From positions 1 to 64,000 of the forward strand of contig CAVPDA010000009.1 of the NCBI GenBank assembly GCA_963702495.1: DNA of 64,000 nt. Direction: 5' to 3'. Below the pieces are notes generated by a model. That model was not told the DNA's origin. It saw only the letters and a program-made list of their open reading frames with translations, and ran no database searches. Positions 1 to 9,692 of this stretch are shown one piece after another. Source of the stretch: CAVPDA01 sp963702495 (GTDB taxonomy: Bacteria > Pseudomonadota > Gammaproteobacteria > Burkholderiales > Rhodocyclaceae). The stretch's first letter is position 1. Every line of letters begins with the position of its first letter. The position numbers and the translations under genes are program-made.

Positions 1-1
1 G

Positions 2-640
2 GGCCCGGGCGGCAGCGTCACGCTGATGCTCACCCCGCTTGAACTGCTCGATCGCTTGGCCGCACTGATCCCACCGCCGCGCCGACATAGTCACCGCCAC
101 TTCGGGGTGCTGGTACCGAATGCACCGCTGCGTGAGCGGTCACCGCGCTCGCGGATAGGGGGGCCGAAACGCCGGCCACCAGACACCGGCTGCGGCGGCC
201 GCCGCCCCGCCACACGCCCCTGCGAGCGTCGGCAGAGACGGCGCGGCAGCAGAAGAGCCGTTCCATCGCCGGGCTGCGCGATACACCTGGGCGCTGCTGC
301 TTGCCCGGATCTATGAGGTCTTCCCGCTTCTCTGTCCGAAATGCGGCAGCGAGATGCGGTCATCGCCTTCATCACCGAGGCGCCCAGCGTGCGCGAGATC
401 CTCGCGCATCTGGGTGAGCCGACCGCGCCCCCGCGCCTGGCGCCAGCCCGTGGCTCACCGCTGTGGGACATACCCGTTGCCGGGCAGGGCGAGTGAACCC
501 GCAGGCCCAACCGGCGCCGGATTACGAATTCGATCAGCGCATCGCCTGGCAAGAACAGTTCGACGAGGACCCGATCTCGCTCGTCGGGGAGCGCTCGTGC
601 CGTGGGTCACCGAGACGGCCTCGGCGGCCGCCCCGGCGAC
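2..640 (+). pseudogene. IS91-family transposase, C-terminal remnant
   Basis: Three successive reading frames spell the C-terminal part of an IS91/IS801-type transposase: LTPLELLDRLAALIPPPRRH near 26-90, ALLLARIYEVFPLLCPKCGSEMR near 290-357, then ITEAPSVREILAHLGEPTAPP near 370-430 and PDYEFDQRIAWQEQFDEDP near 520-570. At least two frame changes and an in-frame stop near 495 break it, and the N-terminal HUH nuclease half lies outside the window. The CPKCG motif is the zinc-binding segment often seen in this C-terminal region. It is a dead remnant. Confidence 0.75.
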
Positions 641-765
641 CCACGGCACGACTTGCGTTGTGATTCTGGCCGGTTTTCAGGCTTCATCAGCATGCAGTTC
701 CCGCGTGAGGACTGCTGACGCCGTCCTGTAACGATCCGGAATACCCGCAATACTTGCGGAAGTGG

Positions 766-1330
766 CGTTGGATCTAGTATCCTTCGCGCCGGACCAGGGA
801 AGCGTCACGTTCGGCGGTGGCGTGGTCCACGACTGGGGCAGTCGGAGCTCTTCGAACTGCGCAAGAAGATGGGCATGATGTTCCAGGCCGGCGGCCTGTT
901 CAGCGACATGAGCGTGTTCGACAACATCGCCTTTCCGATGCGCGAGCACACCGACCTGCCGGACCGGCTGATCCGCGATCTGGTGATGATGAAGCTCCAT
1001 GCCGTGTCTGCGCGGCGCCCACAATCTGATGCCCAATGAGCTTTCCGGTGGCATGTCGCGGCACGTGGCGCTGGCCCGCGCCATCGCGTTGGACCCGCTG
1101 CTGGCGATGTACGACGAGCCCTTCGCCGGGCTCAACCCGATCTCGCTCAACGTCATCGCCGAGCTCATCCGCCGCCTCAACGATGCCCTTGGCATCAGCT
1201 CCATCGTCGTCACCTACGACGTCAGCGAATCCCTAAAGGTCGCCGACTACGTCTACTTCATCGACAGCGGCGTGGTGGTCGCCGGCGGCCCGGCGCGGAG
1301 ATGCGCGAGTCCGACAATCCCTCCGTGCGC
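766..1330 (+). pseudogene. MlaF-like ABC transporter ATPase remnant
   Basis: Translated pieces match the ATPase of the Mla (phospholipid/toluene-tolerance) ABC transporter: LRKKMGMMFQAGGLFSDMSVFDNIAFPMREHTDLP near 855-960, then LMPNELSGGMSRHVALARAIALDPLLAMYDEPFAGLNP after a frame change near 1005. The LSGG signature and the Walker B segment (LAMYDEPFAG) are visible. The Walker A region is missing and the C terminus runs into unrelated sequence after 1300. MlaF would energise lipid transport at the inner membrane; this copy cannot do so. It abuts the IS91 remnant, which probably removed its 5' part. Confidence 0.75.
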
Positions 1331-2117
1331 AAGCCGTCCATGCCGAAGCCGACGGGCCGGTGGCCTTCCACTGGCCGGCGCGGTCGGTCCTGGAGGATCT
1401 GCGGCTAGTGGCCCATACGTGACGCATTTGTAACGTTTATAGGTCGGCTCAGCTTCCCCTGAGCGGACCTACATCAGGCTTTCGTTCTTGCACCAACGCC
1501 ATGCCGCAACGACCGTGGCGTCCTATCTGCGACAAATTGCCGCACCCCCGGTCGTGCTTGGCAAAGGCCGCCAGATCTCAAGTCATTCAACGGCTCAGGA
1601 AACGGCACCGGGCGCGAGAAATGCTTGAGGCTGGTGCGTTCACAATTTCCATAAGGAAATATTGATTTAGCTCAAGCACGATCGCTCTGCGGAGCGTAGC
1701 GTAACTCGTTGTCATGGCGCCAAGAAGTTGTTCGGCCCTTTGTCGGAAAGGGGCGACGAGAAGGCTTCAGTGCAGCGCCGGGCAATCAATAACAAGTCCA
1801 AAGGGAGGTCAGACCCTATCTTGCGCACTCGCAACGCGCCATCCCCCTTCGTCGATAACGGCAGGTAGTCCGCAGCGGGCGCTTGCTCGCGTCACCGGTC
1901 GCGGTCCATGTGCCAGAGGTCGGAGGCTTCCTTGCACATCGTCGGCGGATCGGGCGTTCGCCAGGGGGTTCTGCATCCGGGACTAATGACACCCGGATGC
2001 AGAGTGCCCCTCGACGATGACGAAGCAATTCGGCCAACGCAGGTCCGGCATTGGTCAGTAACGGGCGGCACGCGCTGTGCGAGATAACAGTGCAGTTCCT
2101 ACCACCTTCTTCGAACT
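1331..2117. other. Non-coding stretch upstream of the M6 protease
   Basis: No reading frame here has protein-like composition. The stretch contains a short AT-rich patch at 1645-1680 with a TTTCC/GGAAA hairpin and an FNR/Anr-like palindrome (listed separately). The rest shows nothing recognisable. Confidence 0.5.
1662..1675 (+). promoter_or_regulatory. FNR/Anr-like palindrome
   Basis: TTGATTTAGCTCAA resembles the FNR/Anr consensus TTGAT-N4-ATCAA with one mismatch in the right half. It lies in the only AT-rich patch of this interval, but no gene starts within 400 bases downstream, so a regulatory role is speculative. Confidence 0.2.
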
Positions 2118-2129
2118 AAGGAGGCTCCC

Positions 2130-5102
2130 GTGAAAGCACGTCAGTTCTTGTTCTGGGGCGTTGCACTTGGTCTATTGGTCGCTGCGACCTGGTGTCCCCA
2201 AGCCGTTGCGGTACCGGCGCCTCCGGTGCCGATGAAAGTAACCCAGCCCGATGGCACTGCGCTCACCGTTCGCGCCTATGGCGACGAACATGGCCTCTTC
2301 TTCGAGGCCGAAGACGGCTATACGGTGATTCGGGACGCCGGAGGAACCTGGCGTTACGCGGTGCGGGGAAGGAGTGGGAGGCTTGCGCCGTCTGAGCTCA
2401 AGGCGGGGCAGGGCGATCCGCGAAGCCTGGGGGTGGCTCCCCACGAACGACACGACGACGCAACCATGCAGGAGATCGAGCGCACGCGCCGCGAAGCCAA
2501 TACGAAACGGCATGTCTTCCACCGTCTCGCGAAACGCAAGGCGCTCGTCGAGGAGTACGCAACGGCGATCAGAGCGGAAGCGGCGGGCGCCGAAGAGGAT
2601 GAGTCCTCCCATTCCTATCCCGGCATGACGCCGGCCCCGACGGAGTTCCGGCTGGCGATCCTTCTGATCGAGTTTCCCGAGAGCACCCCCGCCGTTCTGC
2701 ATACGTACGAGCCGGCGCAGATCGAACAGATGTTACTTTCGGCAAACAGCTATGTCACGACCCCGGGAGGTAAGGCTGCCTACGGAAGCATGCGCGACTA
2801 TTTCCACGCCATGTCGGGCGGACAGTTCAGCCTCACGGGCCAGGTCTTTGGCTGGCAGACCGCAAACCAGTCCAAGGCCTACTACGAAGAGAAGGGTGAC
2901 TGGGAACTGCTGGACGAGGCCATCGCCAAGTCGGGTGTGAACGAAGCGAACTTCGATGGTTTCGCGCTGATCTATGCCGGCGATGCTCTCTGGGGCAACT
3001 TGCTCTGGCCCCATGCCTACATGGGCGGCCCGCGGCTATCTTACACGATGTCCGAGAAGTTCGCGTCGGAGGATCTCTCCGACATCGGCGTGCACACCCA
3101 TGAATTCGCCCACCTGCTCGGCCTGTGGGATCTGTATGAGTACCCAGGCTCCATCGGTACCTGGGGCCTCATGGGCTATGGCTGCTATGGCGGCAACGGC
3201 AGCAGCGGCGAGCGACCGGTCCAAATCCTCGGCTTGGAGAAGGAGATGCTCGGCTGGGTGAGCCCGACCGTTGTCGTAGAGGGTTCCGGCTCCCTGTCGA
3301 TTCCGGCATCCGCAACGGCGGGAGCGGTCTACAAGGTCGTCTCCGAGAGATCCTTCTTCTACCTCGAGAATCGCCAGCAGGAAGGCTACGACCTGCACCT
3401 GCCGGGCAAGGGTCTGACGGTGTGGCACGTCAACATGACGGCCACCAACGTCGTCTCTCCTGCTCCCGCACGGATCGACATGGAGGAGGCCGATGGCAGT
3501 ATTGCCCACAGCGGGACAGCGGGTGCGCCGTTCCCCGGCAGCACCGGCAACACGGCCTTCGGCTGCGCATCGACGCCGTCTAGCACGGACTACGACGGCT
3601 CATGTGCGGTGAACCTCAGCGACATTGAGGCGGAAGGTGGCATCGTCACGGTCAACTTCAACGTCGCTTGGCGACCGGGCGTCGGCATCACCGTCGGTGG
3701 GGTCAACTACCCCACGCTGTTCACGGCGATCAACTCGGCGCTGCCCGGCCAGACGGTTTCCGTGCCCGCAGGCACTTACACCGAACGCGTCCAGATGCGC
3801 CGCGGCATCGATGTCGCGGGCGCCGGACCTGGCAAATCCATCCTGCAGGATGTGGCGACGCTGGACGGCGCATTCTTTCCGATACTGGTGGCCGGAGCGG
3901 ACGACACCGTTCTGTCGGGCTTCACCTTGAAGGGCGCGGACTATCTGTCGAGCAACTACGGCCAGAAAGGTGCCGGCTACGACATGGCCGACACGACCTT
4001 CGATTACGCCCGCGTGAGCAATTGCGCGCTCACCGGTTTCGCCTTCGGAGTGAACACGACCTACATGTACGGCTCACCCAGCATCTCGCCGGGCTCGCTC
4101 GAAGTGACCAACAACTACTTCGATCGCAACTCCACGGCCATTGCCATGTGGTACCGGGGAACGCCGACGGTCAAGAACAACATCCTCGTGGGCAACAGCC
4201 AGGGCGTGCAGCGCGTCTATGCGGACGGCGCGATTGGCATCGTCAACTACAACACCGTCTACAACAACGAGGTGAACTTCGCCAACGTCTATGCACCGGA
4301 ACTCGGAACGCACAATCTGAGCGCGGATCCGCGCCTGGTGGCCGCGGCCCAGGAGGACTACCGTCTGCAATCGACGTCGCCGTCCATCAATGCCGGCGAC
4401 CCGGCCGTGATCTACAACGATACGGACGGCACGCGGAACGACATGGGCGTGTACGGCGGGCCCCTCGCGCCCGTTGCGCCGCTGTCGATCGTTACCTCGT
4501 CATTGCCGTCCGGGTCCGTCAATGTCGCTTACAGCCAGACCCTCGTGGCTGCCGGAGGAAAGGCGCCGCGCACCTGGAGCGTCAGCGCCGGTAGCCTTCC
4601 TGCCGGGCTCTCGCTAGCAGGTTCCACCGGCGTGATTTTCGGCACGCCGACAGCCGGGGGGACGTTCAACTTCACGGTCCGCGTCGCCGACGCAAACAGT
4701 ACGGTGGCGACCAAGGATCTCTCCATCGCTATCGCCGTCCAGAACCGGCCCGATCTCGTCGTCACCACCGTTTCGGGTCCGACCAGCGGAACCCGCGGCC
4801 GTAAGGTAACGGTAAACGCAACGGCGAAGAACCAGGGGCAAGCCAGCGCTGCGGCCTCGACTATGAGCTTCTACCTGTCCAGTGACGCCACGATCACGAC
4901 TGGCGACAGGAAGTTGTCCGACGTGAGCGTGACGAGCCTGGCGGTGGGCGCCAGCAAGGCCGTGAGTTCGTACGTAACTCTGCCCACGTCGCTCGCGGCG
5001 GGAACCTACTACATCGGCGCGATCGCTGACCGTACCGGCGTCGTCGTGGAGAGCAGCGAGAGCAACAACTGGAAGGCCGGGAACACGATCACGCTGAGGT
5101 GA
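2130..5102 (+). CDS. Secreted M6-family metalloprotease with beta-helix and CARDB domains
   Basis: This 990-residue exported protease starts at a GTG preceded by AAGGAGG at 2118-2124. A signal peptide covers about residues 1-27 (cleavage after AVA). The zinc site is HEFAHLLGLWD at residues 324-334 (H324, E325, H328, D334), the HExxHxxGxxD form of the M6/immune-inhibitor-A family. The likely order is: propeptide to about 170, peptidase about 170-520, right-handed parallel beta-helix about 535-770, a putative Ig domain (He_PIG-like) about 783-860 and a CARDB adhesion domain about 873-985. It probably cleaves or binds extracellular protein or glycan. It stands alone, with no partner gene nearby. 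The family call is strong; the substrate is unknown. Confidence 0.9.
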   Translation: MKARQFLFWGVALGLLVAATWCPQAVAVPAPPVPMKVTQPDGTALTVRAYGDEHGLFFEAEDGYTVIRDAGGTWRYAVRGRSGRLAPSELKAGQGDPRSLGVAPHERHDDATMQEIERTRREANTKRHVFHRLAKRKALVEEYATAIRAEAAGAEEDESSHSYPGMTPAPTEFRLAILLIEFPESTPAVLHTYEPAQIEQMLLSANSYVTTPGGKAAYGSMRDYFHAMSGGQFSLTGQVFGWQTANQSKAYYEEKGDWELLDEAIAKSGVNEANFDGFALIYAGDALWGNLLWPHAYMGGPRLSYTMSEKFASEDLSDIGVHTHEFAHLLGLWDLYEYPGSIGTWGLMGYGCYGGNGSSGERPVQILGLEKEMLGWVSPTVVVEGSGSLSIPASATAGAVYKVVSERSFFYLENRQQEGYDLHLPGKGLTVWHVNMTATNVVSPAPARIDMEEADGSIAHSGTAGAPFPGSTGNTAFGCASTPSSTDYDGSCAVNLSDIEAEGGIVTVNFNVAWRPGVGITVGGVNYPTLFTAINSALPGQTVSVPAGTYTERVQMRRGIDVAGAGPGKSILQDVATLDGAFFPILVAGADDTVLSGFTLKGADYLSSNYGQKGAGYDMADTTFDYARVSNCALTGFAFGVNTTYMYGSPSISPGSLEVTNNYFDRNSTAIAMWYRGTPTVKNNILVGNSQGVQRVYADGAIGIVNYNTVYNNEVNFANVYAPELGTHNLSADPRLVAAAQEDYRLQSTSPSINAGDPAVIYNDTDGTRNDMGVYGGPLAPVAPLSIVTSSLPSGSVNVAYSQTLVAAGGKAPRTWSVSAGSLPAGLSLAGSTGVIFGTPTAGGTFNFTVRVADANSTVATKDLSIAIAVQNRPDLVVTTVSGPTSGTRGRKVTVNATAKNQGQASAAASTMSFYLSSDATITTGDRKLSDVSVTSLAVGASKAVSSYVTLPTSLAAGTYYIGAIADRTGVVVESSESNNWKAGNTITLR

Positions 5103-5129
5103 TACCGGCAGTCCTCGACCCGGACTTGC

Positions 5130-5146
5130 GCTCCGCGCGCCGGAGC
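5130..5146 (+). terminator. Weak hairpin after the M6 protease
   Basis: GCTCCG (5130-5135) and CGGAGC (5141-5146) form a 6-bp stem with a 5-nt loop 28 bases after the protease stop. No U-tract follows, so it is at best a weak or Rho-assisted terminator. Confidence 0.25.
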
Positions 5147-5452
5147 ACCGTTGCGCTGCTTTGCGCCGAGTGCGGACCTACCCCGACCGCGAGCGAGGAT
5201 TCACGCTCAATGCCTTTTGCATGACATGCAGCGACTACCAGGCACCCCGCTGACTGGCTGGGCATCGTCCCTTCGAGCGTCGGAAGCGACTCACGTGCTT
5301 GCGCACTGCGCCGAGACATTTCTGCGCAATCGGCACCGCTTTTCGCGCTCGACACGGCCGTGGCAATAGCCTTCGGCCCATCGCGTCCACCCGACAATGG
5401 GTCACCAAGCGCAGGGGGTACGGTGGACACAAAAATATGATGTGCCAATCGC

Positions 5453-5481
5453 TTGCGCGGCCCGAAACGCGGTGCCATACT
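5453..5481 (+). promoter_or_regulatory. Candidate sigma70 promoter for a structured RNA
   Basis: TTGCGC (5453-5458) and CATACT (5476-5481) are separated by exactly 17 nt. It lies just upstream of the run of hairpins at 5495-5790. Confidence 0.35.
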
Positions 5482-5487
5482 GCATAC

Positions 5488-5790
5488 GCTTCTCGTGAGG
5501 GCTCGTCCTCACCAAGCCTTCGTGGTCGCTCCTCGTGGAGCGGCGCCATGAAGTCCGATGCCCACCGGCATTGGCGTCGCGCACGATACGCGCACTGGAG
5601 TGACCGGGAGCGATTCCGGTGGGTCGCGAAAGCGACTGAGGTTGCAGGTCCGGCCGCTGGGTCGGATGAGATTGACATCGCGAAGCCGAAAGGCTTCAAC
5701 GTGTCGCGTGCTGCTCGACCGTCATGCCTTGTGCATCGACGCGAGCGGCATGAAGCAAGGGCCTTCCGTTCGAGAGGACAGAAGGCCCTT
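5488..5790 (+). ncRNA. Candidate structured RNA with serial hairpins
   Basis: This 300-base non-coding stretch holds at least eight local hairpins in one orientation: stems at 5495-5500/5507-5512, 5527-5532/5537-5542, 5555-5562/5567-5574, 5603-5607/5616-5620, 5623-5627/5632-5636 (GAAA loop), 5682-5687/5692-5697 (GAAA loop), 5722-5728/5746-5752, and a terminal 10-bp stem at 5757-5766/5781-5790. Two GNRA tetraloops argue for RNA structure rather than chance. A promoter-like pair precedes it and a small CDS with a strong ribosome site starts 68 bases after it, so it could be an independent small RNA or a long 5' leader. It matches no RNA family I can name. Confidence 0.4.
5757..5790 (+). terminator. 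Strong hairpin, possible terminator or attenuator
   Basis: AAGGGCCTTC and GAAGGCCCTT form a perfect 10-bp stem with a 14-nt loop, followed by GTTGTT. It closes the structured region and precedes the gene at 5858, so it could terminate the RNA or attenuate that gene. Confidence 0.4.
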
Positions 5791-5857
5791 GTTGTTCTGG
5801 CGGGGAATTCGCTCCCGCCGGGGCCAACGTTCCCTTTTCTCTTGAAGGAGGACGTTG

Positions 5858-6118
5858 ATGGAGTTCGGCATCGCTTTGTACGATGCCCTGGTCGGTGCGA
5901 ATGTCCCGCCTGACAAGGCGAAGGCGGTTGTGCAAGCCATGGAGAGGGAGATGTTCGAGAGGCTCGCGACCCAGCAGGACCTGCAAGCGCTCCAGAGCAC
6001 TATCGCGCAGCAGCTGCTGGCCATCGAGTCCCGGCTCAAGCATGACCTGACGGTCCGTCTGGGCGGCCTGTTGGGGGCCTCGATCGGCCTGATCGTCACG
6101 CTGCTCAAGGCGTTCTGA
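5858..6118 (+). CDS. Small DUF1640-like coiled-coil membrane protein
   Basis: This 86-residue protein has an N-terminal helical segment (ALVGANVPPDKAKAVVQAME), a coiled-coil stretch with the ATQQDLQALQSTIAQQLLAIESRL pattern typical of short DUF1640/CCDC90-like bacterial proteins, and one C-terminal membrane segment (GGLLGASIGLIVTLLKAF). The ATG at 5858 is chosen because GGAGG lies at 5847-5851, 6 nt upstream; the TTG at 5855 would be too close. Such proteins occur singly and often near mobile DNA, and their role is unknown. An IS begins 6 bases after the stop. The gene is intact. Confidence 0.7.
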   Translation: MEFGIALYDALVGANVPPDKAKAVVQAMEREMFERLATQQDLQALQSTIAQQLLAIESRLKHDLTVRLGGLLGASIGLIVTLLKAF

Positions 6119-6124
6119 TCGACC

Positions 6125-7325
6125 TGTAGGTGGCGAATTAGCAGTATGACGGAATGCGCCTGTGCCGTGCAGTCTTGCGCACGCTGGTGATCATGGTAGC
6201 GTTCACCCCATGCGCGAACTCCTCATCCTCGCCATCCACCTGCTGGTCACCTTCGCGAAACTGCGCCGCCCAGGTGGCGTACGCGCCGTCGCCGCGGAGT
6301 CTCTTCTGCTCAAACATCAGCTTCTGATCAGCAATCGATGCAGGCAGCGCGCACCGAATCTGACCACGCTCGATCGCCTCGTGCTCGGTCATGACTACGC
6401 TGTTCGTGAGCCCGCGCCGGATCGCAAAGCTGGGCGCACTCATCAAGCCTGCCACGCTGTTCAAGTTCCACCAGGCCTTGGTGGATCGAAAGTACCGCCT
6501 GCTCTTTTCTTCCTCGTCTCATCGCCGAAAGCCCGGTCCCAAAGGTCCTTCTGCGGAACTCATTGCAGCCATCGTCGAGATGAAGCGGCGCAATCCGCGT
6601 TTCGGCTGCGTGCGCATCGCCCAGCAGGTCTCTCATGTCTTCGGTATCGCGATTGACAAGGACGTCGTTCGCCGCGTACTTGCGAAGCACTATCGGCCCG
6701 GCGACACCGGCTCCGATGGCCCTTCCTGGCTGACCTTCATCGCACAAACCAACGACAGCCTGTGGAGTCTGGACCTGTTCCGCTGCGAATCGATTCTTCT
6801 GCGTAGCCACTGGGTGCTGCTGTTCATGGACCTGTGCACGCGCCGGCTGGTCGGTTTCGGCGTCGAACGTGCATCGATCGATGGCGTCTCGGTCTGTCGT
6901 ATGTTCAATCACGCCGTCGCGGGACAGGCACTGCCGAAACATCTCAGTATCGATCACGACCCGCTGTTCCGCATTCACCGATGGCTGGCCAATCTGCGCA
7001 TACTCGCGATCGAGGAGGTCAAGTCGGTTCCGTACGCGCCCGCTTCGCATCCGTTCATCGAGCGGCTCATTGCGACCATCCGGCGTGAGTACCTCGATCG
7101 GCAATTCTTCTGGAATGCGATGGACCTGACGCGGAAGCTGGCGCAGTTCCAGGACTATTACAACGCTCACCGCGTTCATCGCACGCTCGCCGGCACCACA
7201 CCCCCGCAGCGCGCCGGAGCGCCCTCCCCCGCTCCTGCTGCGCTTGATCATTACGCTTGGTGGCCGCATTGTCGTGGGCTGTTCCAGACCCCGATCGCCG
7301 CTTGAACATCAATTCGCCACCCACA
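6125..7325 (+). mobile_element. Insertion sequence with rve-type transposase
   Basis: Inverted ends TGTAGGTGGCGAATT (6125-6139) and AATTCGCCACCCACA (7311-7325) differ at one base and bracket a single transposase gene, giving an element of 1201 bp. No clear target duplication was found. It abuts the stop of the DUF1640-like gene on the left and a truncated helical-repeat gene on the right. Confidence 0.7.
6210..7305 (+). pseudogene. DDE integrase-core (rve) transposase, frameshifted
   Basis: The protein begins MRELLILAIHLLVTFAKLRR at 6210 and continues as LLLKHQLLISNRCRQRAPNLTTLDRLVLG. It then shifts frame near 6390 into LTTLFVSPRRIAKLGALIKPATLFKFHQALVDRKYRLLF and the rve catalytic core. Core residues visible are SLDLFR, LSIDHD and IERLIATIRREYLD. 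One extra base in GGTCATGACTACG explains the break. A programmed frameshift cannot be excluded, but no slippery A-tract is present at the junction, so an inactivating insertion is more likely. Confidence 0.75.
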
Positions 7326-8017
7326 TGATCGCGACCCGACGTGGGTCGTTTATCGATGTGACGATCAAAGAGGTGATGCTGATTGCGGCGGAGCAAAAGG
7401 ACTTCGACCAGGTTTGGCGAGACTATTCGGCCATACGGGGTGGGTGCGCGGCTTCGTCCTCAGTCGCCGGACTTGCGCTGCGCGATCTAGCGGGGCTGCA
7501 GGTCAAACAGGGCGATCTGGATGCTGCGTACAAGACGATGGACCGTCTTGCCGAATGCTCCGCCGGATTCTTCGGAGAAGCGTGGCTGATCATCGCCGAG
7601 GCTGAAGTGAAGCGCAACCGGAGTAGCGCCGCAATGGAAGCTGTCCGTCGCGCCTTGGTTCCCGTCCAGTCCCTTACCGCCCGACCGCTCGATAAATTCG
7701 AACTGCTGGTCATGGTTCAGGCGGCCGGGACCCTCAGCCGCATCGGAGACCCTGATCAGGCCAAGGTGCTGGCGAACAAAGCCATTGCCCAAGCCGGAAG
7801 GATGCCCGTCCGTCGTACGGACGACAAGGTGACGGTGCTCGCCAAGGCCGCTCTTGCATTGCTCGACATCGGCGAGAATGCCAAGGCGACGGAGACCATC
7901 ACGCAGGCCTACCAATTGGCAGTCTCCTTCCCAAAGGACACAGCGTTTCCAGAGATCGGCAAGGCACGCGCGTTGGCCACCGTTGCGGCAACCTTGGCGG
8001 AAATGGGAGGCAAATAG
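7326..8017 (+). pseudogene. Helical-repeat (TPR-like) protein, 5' part lost
   Basis: Immediately after the IS right end an open frame encodes about 230 residues of alpha-helical repeats (FDQVWRDYSAIRGG, GLQVKQGDLDAAYKTMDRLA, ALALLDIGENAKATETITQA, ARALATVAATLAEMGGK), typical of TPR/SEL1-like proteins. There is no start codon with a ribosome site; the open frame extends back into the IS, so the original 5' end was removed by insertion. The C terminus looks natural. Function is unknown. Confidence 0.6.
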
Positions 8018-8209
8018 CTTGTGGACGGTCCAGCTCACCAAGAGGCTCTGCACTGGGGGGGCCAATGCCGAGAAATGACTTCAGTTTGCAACGCCACCGA
8101 CGCTCATAGAACTATGTTGCACTCATTCGGCATTATGTAGCACGCACCCCAAGACCCTGAGTTGCTGGTAGGCCAGAATGTCCCGGAATTCGATGAACGG
8201 GAGGCATTC

Positions 8210-8641
8210 ATGGCTGAATCCATCGTCGTGTCCGGCCTGGTGGCGAAGCACCGGGAGATCGCCGGGTGGATCGACCATCATCGCAAGGAAATCGAGCGCC
8301 TGGGCGCGGACCTCACGCACCTGGACGCCACCCTCAAGCTGTTCTCCCCCGATCTGGACCTGCGTTCGCTCAAGCCGAAGGCGCACAGACAACGGAACGT
8401 CGTCTTCCGCTCCGGCGAAGTGCCGCGCTTCATCCTCGACGCCCTGCGCGAAGCCGGGCGCCCTCTCGCCGGCCACGCCCTGGCCGAGCGGGCCGTGGCG
8501 CTCAAGGGCCTGGACAGCACCCCGGAAACACTGCGCGCCGTGCAGAAGTCCCTCACCACCGCCCTCAAGACCATCGCCGGCAAGGGCACGATCACCGAAG
8601 GCCCGATGCAGGGACAGGCCCGCACCTGGCGCATCGCCTGA
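8210..8641 (+). CDS. IS1595 passenger protein, helical N-terminus
   Basis: This 143-residue protein starts at an ATG with GGGAGG 6 bases upstream. The N-terminal part (VAKHREIAGWIDHHRKEIERLGADLTHLDATLKLF) is a predicted coiled coil. The C-terminal half (VPRFILDALREAGRPLAGHALAERAV, TLRAVQKSLTTALKTIAGKG) looks like a winged-helix DNA-binding fold. It lies between the IS1595 inverted repeats, convergent with the transposase and 1 base from its stop, so it is a cargo or accessory gene. Proteins of this type recur beside ISXO2-like transposases; their role is not established. Confidence 0.7.
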   Translation: MAESIVVSGLVAKHREIAGWIDHHRKEIERLGADLTHLDATLKLFSPDLDLRSLKPKAHRQRNVVFRSGEVPRFILDALREAGRPLAGHALAERAVALKGLDSTPETLRAVQKSLTTALKTIAGKGTITEGPMQGQARTWRIA

Positions 8642-8642
8642 A

Positions 8643-9692
8643 CTACGCCGCCAGACGCTCCTGCGCGCGCTTGTTGCCCTGCCAGTAGCCGCACCAGTCC
8701 CGGCTCGTGGGGGTGTGCGCGCAGCGGGTGACGATGTCGTTGAAGATCCTGCCGTTCGCCCAGCGGCGCGTGTCCTCCCGGTACGCGATCTCGTTGGCGT
8801 ACACGTCCAGGTACTTTACGCTCACCTTGTGGATCTGGCCGATCTGCATCCGGCGCAAGCGGCTGAAGTAGCTCTCCGCCTGATTGTTCGTCGTGCCGTC
8901 CTCGGCCCGATACTCCTGGCTGTGGTTCACGCGACGCACCGCGTACTTGGCGTGAAGCAGGTCGTAGGCGTCGGATTCGTCGGCGCAGAGCACGGCGCCG
9001 GCGGCGACGTGCTGGGGCACCAGCTTGCCCATGGCGGCCTGAGTCTCCTTCTTGACGATGAAAGTCAGGGTGCGCTTTGCGCCCACGCCTTCATCGTTGG
9101 CGGCATGGCACTCGCGCATCACCACGACGCAGCGCTTGTCGGGTGACTGGTTCTGGGCCAGCCGGCGGTCCGCCCGGTCCTGCTTGCGGTTCTCGGGACG
9201 CACGATGCCGCCCACGTAGGCGCCGTCCATGTGCACCTCGCCCTGGAGCGGCTGGTCGTCCATCGGGTGCAGGGATTCGCGCAACTTGTGCAGGAGAACG
9301 TAGGCGGTCTTGTGCTGCACGCCCAGGTCGCGCGCCATCTGCAGGGCGGAAATGCCCTTGACCGCGTTGGTGTAGAGCATGGCGGCGGCCAGGTACAGGC
9401 GCAGGGGCAGCTTGTGGTGCGCGAACACGGTGCCGCTGGTCACGGAGAAGTCGTCGCCGCAGACCGCGCAGCGCCAGATCAAGCGCGCCGGGCGGAAGTA
9501 GTGCTTGTGGATCGTGCCGCAGTGCGGGCACGTCACTTCCTCGCCGTCGCCCCAGCGCATGCGCCGGAACAGGGCGAAGGCGTCCAGGTCAGTCATCGCC
9601 AGCACCTTCGGCAACGACAGGGTGCGGGCTTCGGCTTTCAGAAGGAAGTGCAGCGGCATGTGTAGCCCCAAGGTGGTGGTCTTGAGGCTCAT
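8643..9692 (-). CDS. IS1595-family transposase (ISXO2-like)
   Basis: The 349-residue transposase has an N-terminal zinc ribbon with CPHC (residues 55-58) and CAVC about 20 residues later (LIWRCAVCGDDFSVTSGT), then the ISXO2-like DDE core: VHMDGAYVGG, LCADESDAYDLL and TTNNQAESYFSRLRR. It catalyses cut-and-paste transposition of the surrounding element. The length is normal for the family and no frame break is visible. It ends 1 base from the convergent passenger gene. Confidence 0.9.
   Translation of the reverse strand: MSLKTTTLGLHMPLHFLLKAEARTLSLPKVLAMTDLDAFALFRRMRWGDGEEVTCPHCGTIHKHYFRPARLIWRCAVCGDDFSVTSGTVFAHHKLPLRLYLAAAMLYTNAVKGISALQMARDLGVQHKTAYVLLHKLRESLHPMDDQPLQGEVHMDGAYVGGIVRPENRKQDRADRRLAQNQSPDKRCVVVMRECHAANDEGVGAKRTLTFIVKKETQAAMGKLVPQHVAAGAVLCADESDAYDLLHAKYAVRRVNHSQEYRAEDGTTNNQAESYFSRLRRMQIGQIHKVSVKYLDVYANEIAYREDTRRWANGRIFNDIVTRCAHTPTSRDWCGYWQGNKRAQERLAA

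Noticed and set aside
1714..1986. A 90-codon frame upstream of the M6 protease
   Set aside because: No ribosome site, Cys/Arg/Ser-rich composition and no similarity to known proteins.
5488..5790. Identification of the structured region as a HEARO/omega RNA of an IscB system
   Set aside because: No IscB or TnpB gene follows, and I could not match the hairpin order to that family; it is kept only as an unnamed structured RNA.
6370..6410. Programmed ribosomal frameshift in the rve-type transposase
   Set aside because: No A6G-type slippery run or stimulatory stem is visible at the junction; a simple one-base insertion fits better.
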